Numbered from the stretch's first letter, positions 33,350 through 42,092 are shown. The stretch: 64,000 nt of DNA from an uncultured Lachnoclostridium sp. (GCA_948330435.1 CAOJBY010000009.1:65366-129365), one strand, 5' to 3'. A program made the numbers and translations. Notes: generated by a model not told the origin, from the letters alone.

Positions 33350-34443
33350 GTTACCGGAACCTCCTGATATTTTCTAAGAACAAAGTACATGACTGTCCCT
33401 GTATGCTCTTTACTGGTTGCCCAAACCTGTCCGCCATGATCTTCAATAATTTTTTTCACAATGGACAACCCGATGCCGCTTCCGCCTTTCGAAGAATTGC
33501 GTGATGCATCAGCTCGATAAAACCGATCAAAAATCTGTGGCAGGTCTTTGGCTCCAATCCCTTTTCCGTTATCTTCAATCTCAACCTGTATAAAATCACC
33601 AACATCCTTCACACGGATGTTCACCATTCCCCTGGGCTTGTCAATATATTTTATGGAATTTCCCACAATATTATTGATGACACGCTTAATCTGCTCCACA
33701 TCCGCAATAACCAGAACCTCCTCATCTACATAGTTAAAATAGGATAATTCGATATTCTGTTCCTCCAGTTCTATGGAAAGATCCTCTATACAGTCTGCAA
33801 AGTATGCATTTACATTGATCTTCTCAAAAGTATAAGGGATACGGTTCGTGTCAATCTTTGAATAAAAGCTCAATTCATTAATAAGCCGATCCATATCATT
33901 TGCTTTATTATAAATGGTGCGAATATACTTTTCCTGTTTTTCCGGTGTATCCGCCACCCCATCCATCAATCCCTCTACATACCCCTTAACCGCCGCAATA
34001 GGAGTCTTCAAATCATGGGAAATATTGCTGATTAGCTCCTTATTCTGGCGTTCAGATTCTACTTTTTCCTCTGCAGACTCCTTAAGCCTTCTGCGCATCT
34101 CTTCAAAATCCGTACAGAGTTCACCAATCTCATCATCTCCCCCTGCCGGCATTTCAAAATCCAGATTCCCCTCTGTAATCTTTTTCGTCGCAACCTGCAA
34201 ATGATGAAGAGGTGTCACAATGCTTCTATAGATCCATGCAGTCAGAAGCACGCTGGTAAAGATCAGTATCAAAATAATGGTCAGAATCATATCCAGAAGC
34301 AGTGCTTCCACCTCTACTCCATATGTGGCTTTTATACCACTAATCTGATATCGTCCAAAACCGAAAAAGGCTGCTCCCGTAAAAATAACCGGAACCAGTA
34401 TCAACGTAAGAAATGTAATAATTAATTTTGTTCGAAGCTTCAT
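33346..34443 (-). CDS. Sensor histidine kinase
   Basis: A 365-residue membrane kinase with two helices (about 8-30 and 50-72) and almost no extracellular loop between them (about 20 residues), so it is more likely to sense the membrane or a partner protein than a soluble ligand. HAMP linker at about 72-125, phospho-His143 in NISHDLKTPIAAVKGY, N box in VINNIVGNSIKYID, and G boxes DNGKGIGAKD and SGIGLSIVKKII. It is first in a two-gene operon with its response regulator. Confidence 0.93.
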   Translation of the reverse strand: MKLRTKLIITFLTLILVPVIFTGAAFFGFGRYQISGIKATYGVEVEALLLDMILTIILILIFTSVLLTAWIYRSIVTPLHHLQVATKKITEGNLDFEMPAGGDDEIGELCTDFEEMRRRLKESAEEKVESERQNKELISNISHDLKTPIAAVKGYVEGLMDGVADTPEKQEKYIRTIYNKANDMDRLINELSFYSKIDTNRIPYTFEKINVNAYFADCIEDLSIELEEQNIELSYFNYVDEEVLVIADVEQIKRVINNIVGNSIKYIDKPRGMVNIRVKDVGDFIQVEIEDNGKGIGAKDLPQIFDRFYRADASRNSSKGGSGIGLSIVKKIIEDHGGQVWATSKEHTGTVMYFVLRKYQEVPVT

Positions 34444-34452
34444 AATAATTAT

Positions 34453-34482
34453 ATTATAGCATGGATATTGAAAGCTTGTAAA
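34453..34482 (-). promoter_or_regulatory. Promoter of the kinase-regulator operon
   Basis: TTTACA (34477-34482), 18 bp, TATAAT (34453-34458) on the minus strand. Confidence 0.6.
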
Positions 34483-34542
34483 AAAAGTATTATAAAAAAT
34501 CTAAATTTTTTCTAAATTTTTTACAAAGCTTTCCCATCATCA

Positions 34543-34593
34543 CAAAAGGGGATATGGAAAAATCATCTAATTAAATGATTTTACCACATCCCC
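34543..34593 (-). terminator. Terminator of the PfoR-like IIC gene
   Basis: Minus-strand stem GGGGATGTGG and AAAATCAT with ATGATTTT and CCATATCCCC, ending in TTTTG. It lies about 25 bp past the stop codon. Confidence 0.75.
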
Positions 34594-34616
34594 TCCAAAG
34601 CCTGTCTTTACTGCTT

Positions 34617-35681
34617 CTATAGATCCAGCTTCATATCCCCATACCGAATCCAGCCCCTTTTTCTCATAAATTCGGAGATCGCCAGAGTCAATATGGCCGG
34701 AAGAACGAAATGCATAACAAGAATCTTAACGAGTGTCACCGCAGGGCCATCTATAGGTGCCATAACCTGCCAGGTCATAATCTGCCCTACCAATCCGCAG
34801 GTTCCCATACCAGATCCGGACGCATTACTCTGCATGTTCATGAGCATTGTTCCAATTGGTCCCAGAACAGCACTAGAAAGAATAGCCGGAATCCAGATGA
34901 CCGGTCGACGGACAATATTGGGTACCTGCAACATAGAGGTTCCCAGTCCCTGTGCTAGAAGACCGCCGGTTCTATTCTCACGCCAACTTGCCACGGCAAA
35001 ACCTACCATATTGCAGCAACAGCCAATAGTTGCCGCACCTGCTGCAATCCCGGACAAATTCAGGATAATTCCAAGAGCCGCTGAACTAATGGGCAGCGTG
35101 AGAATCATTCCCATCAAAACAGATACAACAATTCCCATCAGGAACGGCTGCTGAATTGTTCCCCAATTGATAAGTGCTCCCAACGCCCCCATAAAGCTAC
35201 TGATAGGCGGTCCCAAAATCAGGCCTACTACAGAACCGGATAAAATTACTGTAAGAGGTGTTACCAGAATATCAATCTTCGTTTTTCCGGACACCAGATG
35301 CCCAAGTTCAATTCCCACCAGGGCTGCGATAAAAGCACCCAGTGGCTCCCCCGGGCCAGACAAAACAATGGCTCCATCTACCAAAACCTTTCCGGCTAAA
35401 ATATTGGATGCAAAGCCTCCCATCATACCGGCGGTAGCCGCAGCCAGAACCACCAGGGGGCTTTCTTTGAATTTACAGGCCGTACCCACACCAATTCCTG
35501 CACCTGTAACAGCGGCCGCCATCTTTCCAAAGAAATAAATGGTATCTCCAACACCGCCGCCTATCAGAAGTCCAACCTGTTGAATGATCGTACCCGTCAA
35601 AAGAGTGGCAAACAGTCCCAGGGCCATACCGCTTAATCCGTCAATAAAAATATGATTACATATCTTTTTCAATTTTTCCAT
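34617..35681 (-). CDS. PTS IIC-like membrane protein, PfoR family
   Basis: A very hydrophobic 354-residue protein with about ten membrane segments, from the ATG at 35681 preceded by GAGGAG. Text such as GMALGLFATLLTGTIIQQ, GPGEPLGAFIAALVGIELG and WQVMAPIDGPAVTLVKILVMHF matches the PTS_EIIC_2/PfoR group. No IIA or IIB partner is encoded nearby, so classic sugar phosphotransfer is doubtful. It lies 76 bp downstream of niaR in the same direction, with a palindrome between. A niacin- or NAD-related transport role is a speculative but testable inference from that position. Confidence 0.75.
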   Translation of the reverse strand: MEKLKKICNHIFIDGLSGMALGLFATLLTGTIIQQVGLLIGGGVGDTIYFFGKMAAAVTGAGIGVGTACKFKESPLVVLAAATAGMMGGFASNILAGKVLVDGAIVLSGPGEPLGAFIAALVGIELGHLVSGKTKIDILVTPLTVILSGSVVGLILGPPISSFMGALGALINWGTIQQPFLMGIVVSVLMGMILTLPISSAALGIILNLSGIAAGAATIGCCCNMVGFAVASWRENRTGGLLAQGLGTSMLQVPNIVRRPVIWIPAILSSAVLGPIGTMLMNMQSNASGSGMGTCGLVGQIMTWQVMAPIDGPAVTLVKILVMHFVLPAILTLAISEFMRKRGWIRYGDMKLDL

Positions 35682-35713
35682 AACCGCTCCTCTTTTCATC
35701 TGTAATGTCAACT

Positions 35714-35725
35714 GTCTTGTCAGAC
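35714..35725. promoter_or_regulatory. Candidate operator between niaR and the IIC-like gene
   Basis: The imperfect palindrome GTCTTGTCAGAC (GTCT-N4-AGAC) lies in the 76-bp gap, with an additional TGTC a few bases upstream. TGTC/GACA-type half sites occur in NiaR operators as I recall them, so this is a candidate only. Confidence 0.35.
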
Positions 35726-35757
35726 GATCAGGAGCATATCACATTTCATGCAGGAAG

Positions 35758-36288
35758 TCAACCCATCAGGTATCCTTTCCTGTTTAATTCACACTCTATT
35801 TTCTCCAGAGAACCTTCATCCTTTGCCACAATCGTGTGATAGTGAATATCCTCTGTCAGCTCTTTTAGTGGTTTCGCCCCATTACTTTGCATCTTCCGAT
35901 AAAATTCATCCGCATCCTGTCGGCTTGCTATAATAAGGTCTACAGCTATCTGCCCATAAAGCTCATGTTCCACCACCACATCCAGAACCTTTCCTCCCAT
36001 ATCCACAATGGTGTAGAACTCATCCAATACCTGCTCCGTTGTATGGCGGACACAGATGGTCTTTTTACTCTCTTCTGCCTCTCTTTCCGGTTCAAACAAA
36101 AGGTATCCTTTGTTGGTAGAAAGAATATTCTTATTAACCGCCCGCAAAAGTGCCACATCCTGCACAATAACCTGACGACTCACCCTAAGTCTTTTTGCCA
36201 GTTCTGTTCCCGATATAGGCACATTACTGTCCGCCAGCATGTGTATAATTTTCTCTCTCCTCTGTTCTCCGTCCAATGGCTTTTCCAT
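35758..36288 (-). CDS. niaR: NiaR-type transcriptional repressor of NAD synthesis
   Basis: A 176-residue niacin-responsive repressor. An HTH_11 winged helix occupies about 1-60 (QRREKIIHMLADSNVPISGT then AKRLRVSRQVIVQDVALLR), and the 3H domain follows, with its three His-containing regions (VVEHELYGQIAVDL and EDIHYHTIVA). The ATG at 36288 has an AGGTGG site five bases upstream; an in-frame GTG at 36297 is weaker. NiaR relatives repress niacin salvage and uptake genes. The downstream IIC-like gene is the obvious candidate target here, and pncB at the window start is a possible distant one. Confidence 0.88.
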   Translation of the reverse strand: MEKPLDGEQRREKIIHMLADSNVPISGTELAKRLRVSRQVIVQDVALLRAVNKNILSTNKGYLLFEPEREAEESKKTICVRHTTEQVLDEFYTIVDMGGKVLDVVVEHELYGQIAVDLIIASRQDADEFYRKMQSNGAKPLKELTEDIHYHTIVAKDEGSLEKIECELNRKGYLMG

Positions 36289-36324
36289 ACATTCCACCTT
36301 CCTACTCTTAGCCCTATCCGATCC

Positions 36325-38055
36325 TTAATCGCCATTCCACTGTTTCTTTCGCTCTGGCGACATCATCACCGTACCGCTTCCTTCATATACTACCTCATAT
36401 CCCCGTTCTTTAAAAGGCTTTGACAGATCACATTCCAGAAAGATATCTGCCCAGTGGGCCATATAAATAACGTTCGGAAACTTATCCGGATGCAGCGCAT
36501 AATAGTCATGAATATAGGTGCTGTTCTCATGTACCTGCCATGTGGAATAATTACCGCATTCCGCATCCGTATAAAGGTAAATCCAGGGGGCCACTCCCAC
36601 AACCATCAGCTTATCCTCTTTCGTAAGCTCCAGGCTATCCAGATCATCCAATACTTCTTCGTACCACCGGGCTGTCTTCTCCGTTGTATACACTCCTTTT
36701 AAGGGCCCTCTCTCCATTCTCTGAGTAAGTAAAGGCATAGGCTCATCACCGCAGGTGTAAGTCATTCTCAGATAAAATCCCCCCATAAATTGCAACAATA
36801 CCACCAGGCAGGCAAGCACCCTCCCCGTCTTGCACAAAGCACTTCGGTCTATTTCTTTCATCCACCCGGCAACAAATAAAAGCCCCACACAGGAGCAAAG
36901 ACTGTAGGCTGCACTGATATTCACAATTCCCGTATTGGAGGCATACTGTACAATCATAGTAAAGAACATTGCAGGCAAATACCAGCCATAGAACAATCGC
37001 CGTTCTTTATTTTTTGTGACAAAGTAGGCCTCCAGGCTCCAGAATGCCAAAGGAAGCATCTGATAATTAATCGGAATATGCTTGGCAATAAATCCATAAT
37101 AAATCAGGCTGGGAATAACCGCCAGGGAAGTCAGGATCATATATGTCACACTATGTTCATAACGCTTTCGGTCCAGCATAGTTGCCAGGTAAATGAGCCC
37201 CAAACCATAAAACATATAGCGATAGCTTTTAAAAATCAGTTCAAAATATCGTATTGTTTTATACACAAATCCGCCATTCTCATGTTCCGAATCTCCTATA
37301 ATATGGGGCACATTGGCAAACAATTCCTGAAGAGTCCCTCGTTGAAATACAAACAGCAAAAAAAACACAAGAATAATCCCGGCTCCCAAAGTCATCCATA
37401 AAAAGTTTTTGAAAGCAAGAACCCCCTCGGGCTCTTGCCTCTTTCCACGCTTTTCTATGGTTACACCCAGACAAATCAAGCCATAAATTAAATACATAAC
37501 AAGTGCAAAGGGATTGGCTAAAACAATCACCGCCATTAAAATTCCGCAAAGGAGAAACTCTGGCACGGAATGTTCCATTTGAGCAGATAGAACAGCCAGC
37601 AACAGCGTCAGTATACCAAATTCAATGGAATTATAGGACAAGGCACAGATACCAAAAGGCACAAACAACAAGAACAAAAGGGCCGGCCCATAGGACACCA
37701 TTCCTCTGCGTTGAAAACGTAAGTATAGCAGCACCGTAATCATGCCTTCAAATATCAGATACAGAAAACGGCTTGCCACAACAATTCCTTCGGTTGATCC
37801 CATGACCACACGAATAAGGCTGTAAATAGGGTGCAGTAAAAAGCCGCAAAGCTGCTGTGTTGGATTCCATTCATCAATCAGCACCTTTTCCCCTCGGAAT
37901 ATCCGCTCCGATGTTCCAATATAGTACACTTCATCTGCCGTATTGAAAGCATAAAAACTACGTCTGATCAGCAGAAGTTCTATCAAAACAAACAGACAGA
38001 CAAAAATCAGGTGCTGCATCCTTTTTCGGTCTTCTGCCTTTTTATCTTTTACCAT
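36325..38055 (-). CDS. Polytopic membrane protein, GT-C glycosyltransferase-like
   Basis: Function not known. A 576-residue protein with about eleven to twelve membrane helices and a soluble C-terminal tail of about 140 residues. The first extracellular loop after helix 1 reads FNTADEVYYIGTSERI, an acidic pair as in GT-C glycosyltransferases of the PMT/ArnT type, and the C-terminal tail has LMVVGVAPWIYLYTDAECG, reminiscent of such enzymes. A role in transferring a lipid-linked sugar at the membrane is the best guess. It starts 4 bp after the small coiled-coil gene and ends 36 bp before niaR. Confidence 0.65.
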   Translation of the reverse strand: MVKDKKAEDRKRMQHLIFVCLFVLIELLLIRRSFYAFNTADEVYYIGTSERIFRGEKVLIDEWNPTQQLCGFLLHPIYSLIRVVMGSTEGIVVASRFLYLIFEGMITVLLYLRFQRRGMVSYGPALLFLLFVPFGICALSYNSIEFGILTLLLAVLSAQMEHSVPEFLLCGILMAVIVLANPFALVMYLIYGLICLGVTIEKRGKRQEPEGVLAFKNFLWMTLGAGIILVFFLLFVFQRGTLQELFANVPHIIGDSEHENGGFVYKTIRYFELIFKSYRYMFYGLGLIYLATMLDRKRYEHSVTYMILTSLAVIPSLIYYGFIAKHIPINYQMLPLAFWSLEAYFVTKNKERRLFYGWYLPAMFFTMIVQYASNTGIVNISAAYSLCSCVGLLFVAGWMKEIDRSALCKTGRVLACLVVLLQFMGGFYLRMTYTCGDEPMPLLTQRMERGPLKGVYTTEKTARWYEEVLDDLDSLELTKEDKLMVVGVAPWIYLYTDAECGNYSTWQVHENSTYIHDYYALHPDKFPNVIYMAHWADIFLECDLSKPFKERGYEVVYEGSGTVMMSPERKKQWNGD

Positions 38056-38059
38056 TTTC

Positions 38060-38332
38060 TTATTGCTCTTTCTTTTCCTCCAGTGCCCTTTCCACCTGTA
38101 TCTTAAGGGCTGTTGCCTGTTCCGTAATCCGGTTCAACTCATCCTGTATCAGACGCAGCTCTCTTTGTCTGGCCTCTTTTGCTTCCTGGAGCTTTTTTTC
38201 ATAAAGTGCTTTCTGTTCCTCCCGAATCTGCTGCTTTACTCGTTCCGTCCGTTCCTTTTCCTGCTTCTTCATCTGTTCTTTCAAACGGCTTACATTATCC
38301 TTATATAATTGCTCCAGCTGATGAACCTTCAT
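38060..38332 (-). CDS. Small charged coiled-coil protein
   Basis: A 90-residue soluble protein of unknown function, almost wholly predicted helix, rich in Lys, Glu, Gln and Arg with heptad-like spacing (for example LKEQMKKQEKERTERVKQQ and EARQRELRLIQDELNRIT). There is no signal peptide. An AAAGGAAG site lies six bases upstream of the ATG. It sits between the class II aldolase and the GT-C-like gene with short gaps, so probably in one transcript. Confidence 0.65.
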   Translation of the reverse strand: MKVHQLEQLYKDNVSRLKEQMKKQEKERTERVKQQIREEQKALYEKKLQEAKEARQRELRLIQDELNRITEQATALKIQVERALEEKKEQ

Positions 38333-38361
38333 GTTCCGCTTCCTTTCTTATTCAAAAACTC

Positions 38362-39213
38362 CTATTCTGCTTTTCCGTCGCAGCCACACATTTTCATGCG
38401 AAGCTTCACAATCTCTTTCACATGCTCCATGGCAACCTTGCCATACTTCTTCGGATCAAAGGCATCCGGATTTGCCGCCAGGAATTCTTTTACGCCGTCC
38501 GTATAAGCAATTCGAAGCTCCGTAGCAAAATTCACCTTGCATATTCCCCGCTTGATGCTCTCTTTTACCGCTTCCTCTGAAAGGCCGCTGGCCCCATGAA
38601 GAACCAGAGGAATGGAAACTACTTTACGAACCTCAGCCAAGCGATCAAGATCCAGCTTCGGCTCTCCTTTATACACTCCATGAGCCGTTCCGATGGCTAC
38701 CGCAAGGGAGCCAACTCCTGTACGCTCCACAAATTCCTTTGCCTCCATAGGATCTGTATATCCGCCGTTGCCGCCATCCAGATCGTCCTCCTTGCCGCCT
38801 ACCTTTCCAAGTTCTGCCTCCACAGGCACCCCGGACGGGCGACAGGCATCTGCCACGGCCTTTGTTACCGCAATGTTCTCTTCAAACACATTATGAGAGC
38901 CGTCAATCATAATAGAGCTGTAGCCAACTCGCAATGCCCTCATAGCCAGGTCAAAGCTGTCACCATGATCCAGATGCATACAAACGGGAACTTTCGCCCT
39001 TTTGGCCGCCGCTTTCACGTTAGCCAGGTACATGTCAAGTCCTGCATACTTTACGGTAGACGGCGTAGTCTGAAGCATCAGGGGGGCATGAAGCTCCTCT
39101 GCCGCTGCAATGACAGCCATTACCATCTCCATGTTTTCTACATTGAATGCTCCTACTGCGTAACCGCCCTTCTGGGCATCCAGAAGCATCTTCTCCGATG
39201 TTACAAATGACAT
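38362..39213 (-). CDS. Class II fructose/tagatose-bisphosphate aldolase
   Basis: A zinc-dependent aldolase of 283 residues from the ATG at 39213 (GGAGG eight bases upstream). The catalytic Asp82 and zinc His83 are in MHLDHGDSFD; further zinc ligands lie in IGTAHGVYKG and PLVLHGASGLS; VMIDGSH-like text (SIMIDGSHNVFEEN) binds phosphate. Sequence does not separate FbaA from GatY/KbaY-type tagatose-bisphosphate aldolases. It has its own promoter just downstream of the sugar operon terminator, and the neighbouring sugar genes favour a catabolic role over glycolysis. Confidence 0.9.
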   Translation of the reverse strand: MSFVTSEKMLLDAQKGGYAVGAFNVENMEMVMAVIAAAEELHAPLMLQTTPSTVKYAGLDMYLANVKAAAKRAKVPVCMHLDHGDSFDLAMRALRVGYSSIMIDGSHNVFEENIAVTKAVADACRPSGVPVEAELGKVGGKEDDLDGGNGGYTDPMEAKEFVERTGVGSLAVAIGTAHGVYKGEPKLDLDRLAEVRKVVSIPLVLHGASGLSEEAVKESIKRGICKVNFATELRIAYTDGVKEFLAANPDAFDPKKYGKVAMEHVKEIVKLRMKMCGCDGKAE

Positions 39214-39271
39214 TTCCACATCCTCCTGCTCTACTTATTTTTCCAGTATTTATCCGAAATTTTCTGTTTTC

Positions 39272-39300
39272 ATCCTACTATAGGTGTGGCGGTTTGTCAA
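39272..39300 (-). promoter_or_regulatory. Promoter of the class II aldolase gene
   Basis: Perfect TTGACA (39295-39300), 17 bp, TAGGAT (39272-39277) on the minus strand. A GCGAGCAC word at 39307-39314, just upstream, resembles half of the LacI-type operator seen at 46.8-46.9 kb. Confidence 0.6.
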
Positions 39301-39313
39301 CTATGGGCGAGCA

Positions 39314-39345
39314 CAAAAACAGCCTCAGAGTCTTTGCTCCAAGGC
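39314..39345 (-). terminator. Terminator of the sugar importer operon
   Basis: On the minus strand GCCTTGGAG pairs with CTCTGAGGC, fully if G-U pairs are allowed, with a CAAAGA loop, followed by TGTTTTTG. It lies about 35 bp past the RpiB-like stop. Confidence 0.65.
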
Positions 39346-39380
39346 CATTTTTGTTATTTATTTTAAAGGAGCATAACAAG

Positions 39381-39944
39381 CTATTTCAAAGGCTCTTCTC
39401 CAAGTTCTACCTCCCCAAGAGTCTTTACCTCAAAGCCGTTTTTCTTAAATTCCTCATAGTCAAAGGCTTCCAGTTCATCATAAGCCAGCTTGTGGAACTC
39501 ATAAAAGTTCTCCCAGTCCTCATATCCGTCACCTAAATTATGCTCTAAAAATGCATCTGCCGCAGCAATCCCCATCTTAGGAGCTACATAAAAAGCACCC
39601 ATAGACAAAACGTTGCAATTGTTTCCGGTAATGCAGCGAAGGGCAGACGGAACACTTTCCACGACTGCACAATGCACATGGGGGCACTTGCTGGCCGCAA
39701 TGTGAATGCCCATACCCGTACCGCAGAAAATCAAAGCCCTCTCAAACTCTCCTTCCGCAATTTTTGCACCAACTTTCAAACCGATTCTATGGAACATCTC
39801 CGGATTTTCTTCATCCTCTGTTTTTACGCCGATGTCTGTAACCTCCCAGCCCTTGGCCTGCAAATGTTCTACAATCGCATTCTTAAGAGGTACACCTGCA
39901 AAATCTGCTCCTACCAATACCTGTTTGTCTTTTACTGTTTTCAT
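39381..39944 (-). CDS. RpiB/LacAB-like sugar-phosphate isomerase, His replaced
   Basis: A 187-residue isomerase-family protein from the ATG at 39944 (AAGGAG ten bases upstream). The start KQVLVGADFAGVPLKNAIVE matches the SDHAG motif of RpiB except that the His is Phe15. Cys74 in FCGTGMGIHIAASK, the usual catalytic base, is kept. It is about 40 residues longer than canonical RpiB because of a C-terminal tail from about residue 140. A standard RpiB is encoded at 52.9-53.4 kb, so this copy should serve the adjacent sugar pathway, perhaps on a tetrose or hexose phosphate. Last gene of the importer operon. Confidence 0.85.
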   Translation of the reverse strand: MKTVKDKQVLVGADFAGVPLKNAIVEHLQAKGWEVTDIGVKTEDEENPEMFHRIGLKVGAKIAEGEFERALIFCGTGMGIHIAASKCPHVHCAVVESVPSALRCITGNNCNVLSMGAFYVAPKMGIAAADAFLEHNLGDGYEDWENFYEFHKLAYDELEAFDYEEFKKNGFEVKTLGEVELGEEPLK

Positions 39945-39992
39945 ACTTTTATTTCTCCTTTCTCTGATCCGTCCATGCTTTTTGGACATGTT

Positions 39993-41084
39993 CTATTGGA
40001 TTAATATATCAGGCCGCCGAATGATTCTGCCATCAACTTCTATATCCCGGTAAACCCAGCTTCCTGTCTCCGTCATGATCTTCTGATTATCTCCATGAAC
40101 CACAAAAGTATCTTCAAGCTTTACTCCTGCAATTGTAGGATTCCAGGAAAATCCCTGTCCCTCTAAAACCAGATCCTCTGTGTGAAAATTCGCACAATAA
40201 TCTCTGGTCAGGTATCCCAGTGCTCCACCCTGGTGATGCAGATGAAAATCCGCCTCATATCCTTCCCTGCTGTATACCTCATAGCCCTTTTCCAAAATAC
40301 TTCTGGCCGACACACCCACTTTTGTATTTGTGATAAAAGCCGCATCCACCTTAAGAAGAGCCTCGTACTTCTCTTTGATTTCCTCTGAAACCGACCCAAA
40401 GCTCTTTAATCTGGTAATCGATGAAGTCAGCCCATACTTCTGTGCACAGATAGCAATCAGTACATATTTTTCAATCCTTTTTTCTGTGGGAAGCGGATGG
40501 CGGTACTTAAGCACCCTGTCATCTGAGGCAACCAGGCATACCGGAATCTGGTACCCTTTTGCCATCAGCCTGCCGACCACACGCCCTGCGGCCTCCCATT
40601 CTGTTTCGCCTGCTTTCACATCCCGCACAGAGTCCTCCAGAATCTGTGCACTTTCCACTCCGATCTCTTCAAGCCGCCTTTCCTCTTCTTCTGTCAAAGC
40701 ATACCGAAGGGCCTGCAGCTTTGTTCCCCTGTTTTCGCTTCCGCAGATGCCCGTATCACTGGCAATCCGCTTACCCATCAGATAAGGTTTCAGAATCTCT
40801 TCCTTTTCTTCATGCCATCGGTAATCAATCAGTTCAAAGGCTCCATCTGTCAGTTCCTCCTCCATAATCCGATAACGCTCACTGGAATTGCAGATGACCC
40901 AGGCTTTCTCTGGCATTACCAAAACATCTACGGCCGCATCCATAGTTCCTTTATCTACAAACCCCTGTTTTCCTCCCGTAATCCAGAAAAAATTGGGATT
41001 TGTGGAAAACAGCACACCATCAAAACCATTTTCAGCCATCCACGTCCGTACTCTGGTCAATTTCTCATTTACTTCATGAGTCAT
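39993..41084 (-). CDS. M24-fold (creatinase/aminopeptidase P) protein lacking most metal ligands
   Basis: A 363-residue protein with a creatinase-type N-terminal domain (about 1-135: RTWMAENGFDGVLFSTNPNF) and a pita-bread C-terminal domain. Aligned with aminopeptidase P, the metal ligands change as follows: first Asp is Ala211 (LIAICAQKYG), second Asp is Ser222 (TSSITR), His is kept (His284 in HLHHQGG), first Glu is Asn315 (SWNPTIAG), second Glu is kept (Glu324 in VKLEDTF). With three of five ligands gone it is unlikely to be a metallopeptidase. Creatinase shows that this fold can work without metal. Placed between the importer and the RpiB-like gene, it may act on a sugar-derived compound. 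Confidence 0.82.
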   Translation of the reverse strand: MTHEVNEKLTRVRTWMAENGFDGVLFSTNPNFFWITGGKQGFVDKGTMDAAVDVLVMPEKAWVICNSSERYRIMEEELTDGAFELIDYRWHEEKEEILKPYLMGKRIASDTGICGSENRGTKLQALRYALTEEEERRLEEIGVESAQILEDSVRDVKAGETEWEAAGRVVGRLMAKGYQIPVCLVASDDRVLKYRHPLPTEKRIEKYVLIAICAQKYGLTSSITRLKSFGSVSEEIKEKYEALLKVDAAFITNTKVGVSARSILEKGYEVYSREGYEADFHLHHQGGALGYLTRDYCANFHTEDLVLEGQGFSWNPTIAGVKLEDTFVVHGDNQKIMTETGSWVYRDIEVDGRIIRRPDILIQ

Positions 41085-41099
41085 ATAATTCTTCCTTTC

Positions 41100-42092
41100 T
41101 CAGCGAAGTTCTCCCTTATAATTGATGCTGTCCAGCATAACTGCTATAAAGATAATAATTCCCCGGACAATCGTATATACATAAGGATTCGCCGCCATCA
41201 TGGTCAGTCCGTTCGTTATGGTATTAACCAGAACAATGCCGATTACCGCACCGGGAAAAATGCTTCCCTTTCCTCCAAAGAGACTGATGCCCCCCAAAAC
41301 CGCAGCCGGTATAATATCGAACTCATTGCCCTTTGCGAAATTGCTGGATAGAGCTCCAACCTGCCCCGCTGACAGTACGCCCCCAAATCCGGCCATCGCA
41401 CCACAGATCACGTAAGCAATGATAGCATTGCGTTCCGTACGGATTCCCAGCTTTCTGGCCGCTTCCTGATTATTCCCCTGGGCAGTCAGCTGCCGTCCAT
41501 AAACCGTATATTTCAAAAGGTAATGAAACACCACAGTAAAAACCAGCACAATTACCACTACCATGGACACCGGACCTACCCGGATAGAACTGGGCTGAAA
41601 ACCAGATGCCCGAACCGGCAGAAGTTCCGCTTTCGTTAGTATTAAACCGATTCCGGTAAGCACACTGGTCATAGCCAGGGTCATAATGAAAGGAACCATC
41701 TTAAGCTTTACAATAAAGCATCCGTTAATAAGGCCAATTGCTGCTCCCACCAACAGTGCCGTAGAGATTCCGATGATATAGGTCATAATTCCGCCCACCC
41801 CATTTGCTGCTGTGAACTTCTGCATCACCAGGGCGGAGGTCACTGCTGACAGGTACATATTTGCACCTGCAGAGATATCAATTCCCCCAAGCATCAATAC
41901 AAATGCCATTCCACATACGCCAAGCATCAGGGGACTTGACTGCTCCACAATCAGAATCGCATTCTTTATGGTAAAGAAGTTGGGATTGCTAAACGCAAAC
42001 ACCACTACCATCAGGAGGAATATTACATAGACACCATATTCATATAATCGGTTCCAGGATATATGAAGTTTTCTCTGTGTTGTCTCATTCAT
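41100..42092 (-). CDS. Sugar ABC transporter permease, RbsC type
   Basis: A 330-residue inner-membrane permease with eight to ten helices. BPD_transp_2 features include GICGMAFVLMLGGIDISAGA-like text (VCGMAFVLMLGGIDISAGAN), AAIGLINGCFIVKLKMVPF, the EAA-like turn ARKLGIRTERNAIIAYVICG, and AVLGGISLFGGKGS. The ATG at 42092 overlaps the ATPase gene by eight bases (ATGAATGA) and has AGGAGG nearby. Together with the other permease it should form a heterodimer channel for an unphosphorylated sugar. Confidence 0.92.
   Translation of the reverse strand: MNETTQRKLHISWNRLYEYGVYVIFLLMVVVFAFSNPNFFTIKNAILIVEQSSPLMLGVCGMAFVLMLGGIDISAGANMYLSAVTSALVMQKFTAANGVGGIMTYIIGISTALLVGAAIGLINGCFIVKLKMVPFIMTLAMTSVLTGIGLILTKAELLPVRASGFQPSSIRVGPVSMVVVIVLVFTVVFHYLLKYTVYGRQLTAQGNNQEAARKLGIRTERNAIIAYVICGAMAGFGGVLSAGQVGALSSNFAKGNEFDIIPAAVLGGISLFGGKGSIFPGAVIGIVLVNTITNGLTMMAANPYVYTIVRGIIIFIAVMLDSINYKGELR

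Noticed and set aside
39993..41084. Functional Xaa-Pro aminopeptidase
   Set aside because: Three of five metal ligands are replaced, so the simple peptidase label is not supported.
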